Positions 54,901 through 64,000 of a stretch of DNA of 64,000 nt are shown piece by piece (within the stretch, counting starts at the first letter, position 1; each line of letters starts with the position of its first letter). This DNA comes from Microplitis mediator (taxonomy: Eukaryota > Arthropoda > Insecta > Hymenoptera > Braconidae): NCBI RefSeq assembly GCF_029852145.1, contig NC_079975.1, forward strand, positions 24,371,364 to 24,435,363. Direction: 5' to 3'. The translations under genes and the position numbers were made by a program. The notes beneath the pieces were generated by a model. It was not told the DNA's origin, ran no database searches, and saw nothing but the letters and a program-made list of their open reading frames with translations.

Positions 54901-57582
54901 AAATTTCGCAGTGGCTATCCCCCCCTTAAGTTCACTGTTATGAACTTTTTTGGAACATTTTTGGAACTTACTTTTTTTGCATTGCAATATAAATTTAAAT
55001 TCCATAGATGTTATAAAGAACAGTTGTTGAATATATATATTATTCTAGACAGTTTCGATCTGATTACATTTAGATCTCATCAGTACAGCTTATGTACACC
55101 TTCTAAAGACTGTTCCCTACTAATACGAAAGGTTTACAAATATTAGAGTGTAAATGGAATTATAACTAATATATTTAGTCGGTAAAACTTTTATTTGTCT
55201 TTATCAGGCTAATTTTCAAATTTTTTTAAATAAATGCTTTTTCATAATTTATATCTATATTTTTATATTGTTTTGCATTGCGCATGGTCATATTGTAGTT
55301 CTCATCGTTGGGTATATTTATCTATTGTAAAAATATATCTATATTGTTACAATACAAATAATTAATAACAATACAACCGCTTAACAGATCAGAATACCGC
55401 ATAAAATACACGTGACACAATTCTAATAATCTATGAAAAAAAAAAAAAAATTGACTACAATATATATGTATTTTACTTACAAATGTTTTAGAACAGTAAA
55501 CTCCTTCAGTTTCCACGATCGGCGTTACCAACAAACCTTTTTTCGTAATAATATTTATAGCTATCTTATGAGGAATTCTAACTCTTTTTATAAGACGGTC
55601 TGATTTAAGATCAAATGCTAGTAATTGCGCTGGACAAACATGTTCTTCATTTATTTTTCCTGTATCCAATACCCACAAACGATCACATTCATCTATCTGT
55701 GTTAATATATATGTTTATATATAAAGATGAATTATTCATTTTCATATAAATAATTTATGATATTGACACTTACGGCAACTCGAAAAACACTTGTAATTGA
55801 ATTACAATCTCCTTTTCTTGCCCAATTCCAACTAGGGTAAGGTTTCAAAAGAGGACCACCTTGGCCATTTTTACTTGAAATTGTTGTCAAACTTGCCGGT
55901 ACTCCATCAGTTCTTATCACCGTAACAAATACTTTTTTATCTGTTATTTTCAAATTTTTTTAATATATATTTTTATTTTGTATTAATTATTATACACTAT
56001 AAAAAATTTTCAAAGTGAATGCGGATTAGATCCAGAATGGATGGGGAGCGAATTTTTCATTTATTTCATCTCCTCGAAGTGAAATTTACTCCAGAGGAAT
56101 TTATTTTAAGATTAACTCTGGATCGGAGTGAATTCAAATTGAAACAAAATCTTCGCTCCAAAATCTCTCCACTAAAAAAAATCCCTATTCACTCCGTATG
56201 CAAATTTTTTTTTTAAACTTCATAATTCTGAGTGACGAAGTGAATTCGGATGGAAATTCACTTCGAATTCACGTAAGATTTTTTATAATGTATACTAGGG
56301 TGGCCCAAAAAAACCGACTATTTTTTTTTTCGAGTCTCTTATGAAAATTTGTTGATTCAAGATGTTTGAAGAAGCCTCTCCAAAAATCAGCTCGATGAAA
56401 AAATTTCAAGAGGTCGCTCACGAATTTTGAAAATATCAAAAATGATCGAAGTTCGGATTTTTCTGTTCCAAATTTCTTCTTTCTCGTGGCAGCTATAGTT
56501 TATATTTATGAAATCATCAGTGCGCTGAAAATTTCAGCCCAAAATTAAAATATTTAAACGTCGCTGAAGAATTTTGAATGGTTCAGAGTACTGTCTTTTG
56601 GACGTTTTCGAGCAACCCTTGAATATTAATAATAAAGCTTCTCAATTTTTTTACTATCAATTTGTATCATAATGAATAAAAATACAACCCGAGAAATCGA
56701 AATAATAAGTTATTTACATACTTTTTTATTTTTTAATTCAATTTTTGGGTTTTTTTGCTTATTCAAAACTTACCAAATTTTATTGTTTAAGACTGTCCTG
56801 TATATTTTCGGTTATGCAAAAGTTATATTTAAGTGGAATGACAATAATTGAGTCATAAAAAAATACAAAAACTAATTCAAAGTATTAGTTACATATTGTC
56901 AGTTAATATTCAAAATTCTTGAGCGCCGTTCAAATATTTAAATATTGGGCTGAAATTCTCAGCATAGTCATAATATTAGAGATATAAAATATTGCTGCCA
57001 CGAGGAAGAAAAAATTTAGAAACAAAAAATCAGAATTCCTATCATTTTTGATATTTTCAAAATTCGTGAGCGACCTCTTGAAAATTTTTTATCAAGCTGA
57101 TTTTTGGAGAGGCTTCTTAAAACATCATAAACCAACAAATTTTCATAAGAGGCTCGAAAAAAAAAAATTGTCGGTTTTTTAGGCCACCCTAGTGTATACG
57201 GAAAAAACGAATTTTTTGGCGCGAAAAATTTTTACTCTCCCTAACAAATTTTTCGCATTATGAATTGAAAACGAAAATTTTCTCGGGATTATTTTCATTT
57301 CATAATGAAAAATTTTTCTCGCGCCAAAAAATTCGTTTTTTCTGTGCAGTATTGATAAATTATTTATCAAATAAAATTGAATTTAATACCTTTCCAAACG
57401 TCAACATCAATAATAACTGGTTTCGTATAATTATATTCACCGGTTATAATAGACCCTATTCTTTGTGTTTCACTCTCCCATAGGTAGTCAACCCAATACC
57501 ACTTGTACACAGTCTCAAACTTTCCAGCTGAATTAACAGTTGAGAAATATAAGCCCAATAAAAACACTAGGCATGACAACAT
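51958..57582 (-). CDS. Major royal jelly protein-like (MRJP/Yellow family) protein, 422 aa, five exons
   Basis: Exons in transcript order are 57582-57390, 55940-55774, 55696-55481, 52749-52330 and 52230-51958, with phases 1, 0, 0 and 0, all GT-AG. The first ATG gives a signal peptide, MLSCLVFLLGLYFSTVNS. The domain then shows VYKWYWVDYLW, KVFVTVIRTDGVPASLTTIS, LLKPYPSWNW, IDECDRLWVLDTG, RIPHKIAIN, VYIADVTGNALIIY, LDDGVLGMALSP and a C-terminal NFRIM...NLIKGTNC. The GVPASL, LLKPYP, IPHxIAxN and NxLI...C pattern is that of hymenopteran MRJPs and yellow-h/e3-like proteins. Length matches MRJPs (about 400-430 aa). The product is secreted; the family includes royal jelly nutrition proteins, but in non-bees the role is not known. 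It lies between two other Yellow genes. Confidence 0.88.
53915..54975. repeat. Degenerate foldback split by a TTAA element (intron of MRJP-like gene)
   Basis: Degenerate arms (AAAAAAGTTCGTAACC... near 53955 and TTATGAACTTTTTTGGAACA near 54936) resemble the CCCGTGTAAAAAAAATTCGT family. The TTAA-flanked element at 54198-54925 is inserted between them. Confidence 0.65.
54198..54925. mobile_element. 728-bp TTAA-flanked foldback (GGGGGATAGCCACTG ends)
   Basis: Flanked by TTAA at 54194-54197 and 54926-54929. The ends are GGGGGATAGCCACTGTGAGG and the inverse CGCAGTGGCTATCCCCCC. A further inverted pair around GGGGATTTTGAAAATTTGGA occurs inside. ORFs at 54272, 54414 and 54610 are within it and are not genes. 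Confidence 0.85.
55995..57346. repeat. Three foldbacks side by side in intron 1 of the MRJP-like gene
   Basis: 55995-56292 is a CACTATAAAAAATTTTCAAAG relative of the CACTGTAAAAAAT family. 56295-57192 is copy 2 of the 898-bp CTAGGGTGGCCCAAAAAAAC foldback; its halves closely match copy 1 at 41953-42850. 57199-57346 is a GGCGCGAAAAATTTTTAC foldback. They abut with only a few bases between them, so together they make up almost the whole intron. Confidence 0.82.
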
Positions 57583-59754
57583 GATTATGATTAATTTTAA
57601 AATAAACAATATAATTATAGGCTATTTTCATGAATTACTAATAAGTATAATTAATTAATCACTAATAACATATGGTAGTAAAAAAAATTTCAGTAAGTTA
57701 TAAATTATTTTCGGTAATTACTAACAACTTGCCGTGTTAAATAAATTAAAGATAAGTAATTTAAACACTTATAACAACTTTAAATAAACCGGCCAGTCGA
57801 ATGGTCAATGAAATACTGTCAATCAGTTTATTAGTTTAGTAATCTAGGAGAGTTAGTTCTTTCTTCCTTTACCTTTCTAATTTAACCTTACCCATTTATG
57901 AGTTTAATTGCATAATTGCGAAAATAATAAATTTTATGTTCACTTAAAACTGTTACATTGACATCTTTAGATGGTTATAATCACGGCCAAGGCCGTAAAT
58001 TATGTGCATTTTTTTTTATAATACCTTAGAATGGTAATAAATAAATTCACAATAAGTGTAATTAAAAAAATAATATTAAAATTTTATTGGTTTTTTGTTT
58101 AACAAGTGGCGATATTTTATAAAATATGTAAAAAAGCTTTTATAATATATATAAGTTCATTGTAGCCTAGTCGGTTGCCTAATTTCGATAATCAGTAAGA
58201 GCCAAATTTTTAAAATATGATTTATTTTGTATATGTCAATGCCTATTTAGTTGGTTAAAACAATACTGATATAGTATATTGTATGTCTAGGGCAAATATA
58301 GGACATTTCATTCCATGAGTGCAACTGCGACATCTATGAATTGGAACCTCGGGTAAGAAAAATTATATACAATGTGCCACGGAAAAAAACTCTGGCTTCC
58401 CTAACCTCAATATTGTAGTAAAACATTGTAGTAGCGGGTACTTCGATGTGTAGTAAGTCAATTTAACCAAAAGCCAATCAAAACTGAATGAAGAATACGT
58501 TTAATTTTGATTTGCTTTTGGCTAACTTGACTTACTTAGTATCCATTTTAGTCAAAAAAGTCAAATTTAATTTATTTCTTTTGACCCGGGATTTTTCACC
58601 AGATCTGCAATGGGAATTTCGAATTTTAATTCTTGCTTGAGTATATCTGATTATCAGTCCCGTACTGCAGTAACAAAAATTTTCTATAGATGGCACTATA
58701 ATCACTATTAAAAAATTAGTATAGTTGAGTCTGCAAAAGAGTGGGCTTTTCTCCCACCATTTTTCTACAATTAAGTCATTACTGCGCACGCGCGTTAGTG
58801 CAGAGTCATGGACGTCATCATAGCTATGTAGTGGGAGAAAAGCCCGTTCTTTTGCAGACTCAACTATAGCCCTGACCTGATAAATAGAAGTATAACCTAA
58901 ATAGCACGGGACTTATTCTCATACTGTGCAGTACAAAATACCAGAAACTTGAGTTTTCGAATTGATATAAAAGTCATTAGCCGAAAAAATGTAACAATAA
59001 ACAATGCTTACAGTAGTCATTTTAAAATTGATTGTATATATTAACCAATAAATTTAACCTTCTATGCAGATATGGTGAAAATTACCATGATTTTATTTCT
59101 GTATGCGTATTTATTTAATTTGTTTTTTATAAGAGAAAAACTCAACTTTCTTTCTACTCCACAGAATAGAAATTTGAAATTTTTTCGCGATGTAGTGAAA
59201 TTAGTAGATTATACACTAAGGGAAGAAAGTAGGACACTCTGTGGTGTGCAGACTATTTTTCACCAGATATTAATTTCTTACAGTTTAAATTTTCGCCTCT
59301 GCGAAGCTAATGGCGCATGCGTTATTTTCTCATATGAGAAAAATATACAATTCTTCCCGCGAAATAACGCAGGAATTTAAACTTTCGATGCAGATATGAT
59401 AAAAATATACGATTTTAAACTTCGTGTCATGCCGACTCTCCCTTTCGGCAAGGGTACAAATCACTTCAATGAACTTAACCTTCTTCTAAAATCGATTTGT
59501 TTTATCCGTCGTTATACAATATACTATTTTTAATCCTAGTAAATACCCTTTGTTTTTTATTACTCAGAGTGGAAGTAACTAAGAACTGGTTCTCACTGGA
59601 TTACGAAATCAGGCAGTCGTAATGTTATATATATTTACACTATAAATGCAAATTATTGAGTATTTTTTTTTTGCTGTAATGTAGCAATATATAAATGTAA
59701 TTTGTATCTTACTGATTAAATATTATTCTAAACTAATTATCTAAAAATTCAAAT
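57583..59754. other. Intergenic between MRJP-like gene and the next Yellow gene
   Basis: The first 250 bp should hold the MRJP-like promoter. A small stem-loop is at 58452-58536 and a foldback at 58730-58868 (TATAGTTGAGTCTGCAAAAG and inverse). The 102-aa plus-strand ORF at 59072 has repeated text (ATGCAGATATG at 59065 and 59389) and no clear family. No gene is supported. Confidence 0.5.
58452..58536. other. 85-bp stem-loop (hairpin or tiny MITE)
   Basis: The arm AGTAAGTCAATTTAACCAAA... and its partner (...TTTGGCTAACTTGACTTACT) pair over about 34 positions with four mismatches around a 17-nt loop. The size suits a pre-miRNA-like hairpin, but a miniature inverted-repeat insertion is at least as likely. 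Confidence 0.4.
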
Positions 59755-61513
59755 TCATTTTAAAAATGAATGAGTTAAAGTATTGTTGTAAATATTAAGA
59801 GGGAAATTTGGATTATCATAGTGATAAATACTTGGTGGCACTAATAGAGAAGATTTTGATCGTATTCTCAAAAGTCGAGGATTAATATCTCGTGGATCAA
59901 TATTCTGGTTATAGTATTTTTGAAATCTTGAAGATAAAATCCATATGTTGCCGTTGTCACGTTCAAACCACATAAGTTCGGCAACAAATTGTAATTTTTC
60001 TGGACTGAATGCAAGAACACTAAAAATAATAATAAACATTTAATGATTAAATGATATAAGTTAAGGTTAACCCTTTAACCTATGGGAGCAGGGCTGGATT
60101 TAAACTTAAAGCCGCCCCTGGGCACCGGAAAAAAATCCGCCCCAATACTGGATTTTACTTAAACTTATAGTTCATATATTTAATTTTTCAAAATTTTGCC
60201 GCCCTGGGCACTTGCCCCGACTGTCCCTAGTGTAAATCCACCACTCCCATAATGGGAGTATCAAAACGTCTCAGTGTATGTCGAATAGGGAGAGCGCGAA
60301 TTAAGAAACGTCGTGGATTCGTATGCGTGCAATGCGAGAGAAGTAGTGTTACTGTGTCCCTTTCTAATCATTTTAACCCTACTTCGTGTACAGTGACAGT
60401 ACCGTAGTTATGATTGTTTACATAACTTAAGTCGAATTCCATTAATTCGGACAGTTAGTCTACGGAGGACTGGAAAATTCTGACTTATCGAATGCCCCTT
60501 CTTCTTTAAAGACCAAACTCCAACGCATGCGCTCTTACCCCTACATGAACGATGTATATATAAATCACGTCACTTATTTCAAAAGGCCATATTTTTAAAG
60601 GCCCTTTTGGCCTTAGAGAGTTTTCTAAAGCCAAAAGGGTCTACAAAAATCTTTTGGAATTAGTAACGCGAAATATACACAGACATAAACAGTAAAATCT
60701 CTGTAATGTTAACACTCCTATCCAGGACCATTCCGTAATGTTAAGAAATCCTGTTGTCCCCACCATACAAATACTCATGTCTTATGGGCGCAGGTCTGCG
60801 CGGTCAGAATGCGTGATGTGCGAAAAAAAAAATCATTTTCAGGATGTAATCTTATAGGTGCAAGTAGGAAGATTTGAATTTCCCGCCACTAAGGTTTTTT
60901 TTTAATTGGTTGCATGAAAAAACGTAGTGGGAGACAGGATTGTTAACATTAGGGAGAGAATCTTGTTAAATTTAGAGAGAGTGTAACATTACGGAGAGTC
61001 ACAGTAGGGAGATTCTACTGTACAAACTTATAGTATCGGGTGGGAGACAGCGCAGCTCGTAAAAGGGGTTAAGATTCAGGGGAAGTTCCGAGTTAACGAA
61101 ATTCGACTGTAATTGAATATGAAAGCTCACTTTAGTTTCTCAATACGACCTGCCTGAACATGGAGTGGGGTTTCAAGGTCAAGCGCTAAAGGGTTAATGG
61201 TTATATATAATAATAGTTACCGTTGTTTATTAATTTTAGGGTTCCAAGTGGCAACTGCTGTTTCGGTAAAAGGAGAAAAGATGAGTGAATTATCGCGTTG
61301 ATTAACGGCCAATGCTAATCCTTGACTGGATTTTCTGCCCACTACTGTCACCGGAAGTTGTTGTCCGAATGGTAGAGGGCCAGCTTTTAATACTAATGAT
61401 GATACACTGAAAATACGGTCAGTTGCCAAAGGTTGGAAGTAGACTAAATTTTCTTTTGGTGAAAATGTCAAACCAACTACTCCGTCAAACAGCTCAAATG
61501 TATCAGATCCAAT
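59755..61513 (-). CDS. Yellow-family protein, last two exons (possibly yellow-e3-like); 5' end outside window
   Basis: Exons in transcript order are 61513-61221 and 60019-59755 (stop TGA), joined CG|T in phase 2. The visible 186 residues show the C-terminal half of a Yellow/MRJP domain: DTFELFDGVVGLTFSP, PFGQQLPVTVVGRKSSQGLA, TETAVATWNP, then a segment (AELMW...GNIWILSSRFQKYY) where family members have the WxxSxRxQK motif. The intron before VLAFSPEK is at nearly the same place as the last intron of the MRJP-like gene but in another phase. An extra intron precedes DTFELFDG. Secretion is inferred from the family. Upstream exons were not found in 61514-64000. The yellow-e3 label is from memory of motif style and from position, and is uncertain. 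Confidence 0.82.
60085..61112. repeat. Nested foldbacks in last intron of the third Yellow gene
   Basis: 60088-60246 is a GC-rich inverted pair, GCTGGATTTAAACTTAAAGC and GTGTAAATCCACCACTCCC. 60430-61112 opens AAGTCGAATTCCATTAATTC and closes GAGTTAACGAAATTCGACTG. Inside it, 60689-61021 has ends ACAGTAAAATCTCTGTAATG and AGGGAGATTCTACTGT, with internal TTAACATTA/GTAATGTTAA units. Confidence 0.75.
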
Positions 61514-64000
61514 CTGTAATTTAAATTACCAAATGTTAATTATAATAAATCTACAGTTAAAGAACTTTTTAACGAGGGTAAAAATTTTTTCTGATGCTAG
61601 TTGTTTTGTCATTACTAGGATAGCACTTTAATTTTCATGAGAAAATTCTCATCGTCTTTATTTTAATTTATAACTCATTAATTACAGAATTTTATTATAT
61701 CAGTTTGTGAATTTAAATACAATTGATAGAATTGAAATTTAATTATATTAATGATAATAAAATTTACATAATGAGAAAATGCGGGAAAAATGAACATGGT
61801 GGAAAAAATTGGGCTGTCTAAAATATTTAATAAAAATTTTTTTTACAAAATTTGATTAATTCTTTGGAAAATTTTTTTTTATATCTCTGCACACAGGAAA
61901 TGTAAATTTTCATTAATTTCTTTTTTTAAATTTATTTTGCCGCCGTTAAATTTCTTTTCTAATTACCGTTAAATTAATTTGAAACAAATATTTTACGGCT
62001 AAGGAAAGTAAAAATAGCAGAAAAAAATCATTTTAATTAGTATTTTTTATAGCACCCCCCCCCCCTCTCATACCAAAAATTTTACAGTTTTATTTATTAT
62101 GAATTTTTTGAAAGAAAGTGTACATCGAAATTAAAAAAAAAATATATTAATTAACTGTCTCAAATTACTTAACACCGTGAACATTTCAGACTTTTCAATC
62201 CCCACAAAAAAAAAAATTTTCTCACTCAAACAGAATGTCTATAGACGTATACATTTTATACTCTGCGCTATTTTCCGGTGCGTATTACACGACTTCAAGT
62301 CAATTAACGATTGCATTTACAATAAGTTCACATAGGTTGTATATTCGTAATAATAGTTTGATTATGATTTTGATATATTTACCTTTTAAAGCAAAAAATC
62401 TCAAGTATGAGAATAATTATAGATCTAGATCTCTCGATCGAGACAATTCACTTTCTTCACAAAGTGAGAACGCTAATATTAGTACCGTAAAAAATGAATG
62501 AGTAAGCAAATGTGTAACTCTAATTTGAGAGTATTCTATTAACTTTTTATACACATACGTCAACGTGAATTAAGTTTTCCATTAAAGTCGATATTGTAAA
62601 ATAGACATGCTTCAGAATATTTACAGCCAAAGTCCCCTAAATATGAGTTGCTTTCTTCGCCCAGGACTATCTCTAAAGTCACTCTTTTCCCTTAAACCTA
62701 ATCTACCTGCTTACTAGAATAATAATTTTCCTACACGGAAAAAAATGATGCTCAAAATTTTAATAATTTGTAGTTTATTTTTGACTTAAAATTAGTATAT
62801 TTGTATACTAATATCAAACCAGGATCATTATATATTACAAAATGGCTATTATTTATATTAAAATTTGTATACATAGAAGAGCAAAATTTGTAATTTCGTA
62901 TATTTAAATTAATATGAAAAAGAATCAATAAATTGGTATCTACAGTTATTTATTACTATTCAAATAAACATAGAAAAATTTATAAAATTTACCACTTATT
63001 CGATTTATGTATATAATAAATTAATTTATAATAACGAATAAATAACATTTTATATTAATTATTAGTCAATGGGTAGAGTTTATAAAATAAGAGTTAAAAG
63101 TTTTCGGTATTTTTATGAGCAAAAAATCAGTATCTAGTATATTAATTTTTCATTTTATTATTTACCACTTATTCGATTTATGTATATTGTAAATTAATTT
63201 ATAATGATGAATAAATGATATTTTAAGCTAATAATTGATCAGTGATATCGAATTTATAAAATAAAAGTTAGTAACTTTTGCAGTTTTTCGGCTGGAAAAA
63301 TCAGTATCTAAGATAGCAATTCATAATTTGACCAATCATTACTTTTTAATAGATTATGCCATAAATTAATCAATTTTCACTAATAAGTCCCGTATTTATA
63401 TACCTAAAAGTAATAATATTTAGTTACTTTTTGAAATAATTGATAGTAGTTTTTAGGAATCTACAAAAATTAGTAAACTACTTTGCATTAAGTACATAAT
63501 TGTACTAATTATTGATAACAGATTCCACTTTTTACTATTATTTATTAATTTTTAATATTCTGTTTTTTCCGTGTATGCACGTTTCAATGCGCCATAGATA
63601 TTGATATAATATACCAATTAATTTAAACAGATAAATTTTGTGCGTTAATTTTAAGGTAACACTCTCTAATGATCGGAATTGTTAACCAATTGACCACAAT
63701 GTTTTTACATCATTTGTATTAAAATACAAAAAACTTTGATTGATTCATAAAATACCTAGTGAAATAAAACGATAGATACGTAATTGTAAAAAAAAATTGT
63801 TTTTATCAATTAGACCTTGAGAATATTTTTTTTTGCTTACATTAAAAATAAATCCGTGTCCGGTAAAAAAAAAAGGTCATTTATTAAATTTTGTTTATGT
63901 CAACTGATTCGAGTTGATAAATTTAGATATTGATTGATAGTAGTAAATGATTAAAAAACCTGTTATTATAATAATTTGTTTAGTAATACAATTAATTGGT
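61514..64000. other. Right edge, AT-rich intron or intergenic sequence
   Basis: It should be intron of the third Yellow gene. 62732-63575 has inverted CACGGAAAAAAATG / TTTTTTCCGTGTA ends. It contains a direct duplication of about 178 bp, in which CCACTTATTCGATTTATGTA starts near 62991 and 63169. A poly-C tract is at about 62047. No further Yellow exon was recognised. Confidence 0.5.
62235..62501 (+). CDS. Uncharacterised 88-codon ORF, doubtful
   Basis: The ORF starts at an ATG just after CAAACAG, a possible splice acceptor, and ends in TGA. It is on the strand opposite the Yellow gene and inside its presumed intron. The first half is hydrophobic. The second half is polar with RSRSLDRDNSLSSQSENANI, a composition more like real protein than the repeat-derived ORFs here. 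It may be a terminal exon of an unseen gene or a chance ORF. No family was recognised. Confidence 0.2.
   Translation: MSIDVYILYSALFSGAYYTTSSQLTIAFTISSHRLYIRNNSLIMILIYLPFKAKNLKYENNYRSRSLDRDNSLSSQSENANISTVKNE

Noticed and set aside
59072..59380. 102-aa ORF with a signal-like start
   Set aside because: The start region text recurs at 59389 and no domain or splice partner is visible; kept only as an observation.
1..64000. CRISPR arrays, bacterial operons, viral or polydnaviral genes, transposase ORFs
   Set aside because: The repeats are inverted or tandem without spacers, all genes are split eukaryotic genes, and no transposase, integrase or viral protein motif was seen.

Overview
The window looks like nuclear DNA of an insect, most likely a hymenopteran with a very AT-rich genome (a parasitoid wasp would fit). 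The evidence is GT-AG split genes, short AT-rich introns, three adjacent Yellow/major royal jelly protein (MRJP) family genes, and dense small inverted-repeat transposons. No bacterial, viral or organellar gene was recognised. All gene models were spliced by eye from exon frames, splice sites and phase matching; none was checked against a database or transcripts.

Layout. At 1115-1166 (-) is the first coding exon of an L-xylulose reductase (DCXR)-like dehydrogenase whose other exons lie off the left edge. A 67-aa plus-strand ORF is at 4592-4795. A three-exon gene for a 97-aa secreted four-cysteine peptide spans 7205-8760 (+). A seven-exon gene spans 9153-13771 (+) and encodes a secreted C16orf89-like (DUF4735-type) protein. 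Next come three members of one small four-transmembrane family: 15840-17697 (-), 25757-28139 (-) and 32630-37060 (+). The third carries an extra cytoplasmic tail of about 890 residues. Its stop codon lies only 79 bp from the stop of a converging yellow-e-like gene (37140-43381, -). A complete MRJP-like gene follows at 51958-57582 (-). The last two exons of a third Yellow-family gene are at 59755-61513 (-), with its 5' part beyond the right edge.

The genes are separated and interrupted by a dense layer of foldback elements. Four carry TTAA target duplications, and for two of them an unoccupied copy of the target sequence is visible elsewhere in the window. Two other families have internal tandem arrays (153-bp and 305-bp periods) growing between their terminal repeats, while sister copies here hold a single unit. 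Most long ORFs that are not listed as genes arise from these repeats.

The Yellow genes, the secreted peptide and the C16orf89-like protein are all predicted to enter the secretory route. Nothing in the sequence ties the genes into one pathway; the visible organising principle is clustered paralogues (Yellow/MRJP and four-TM).
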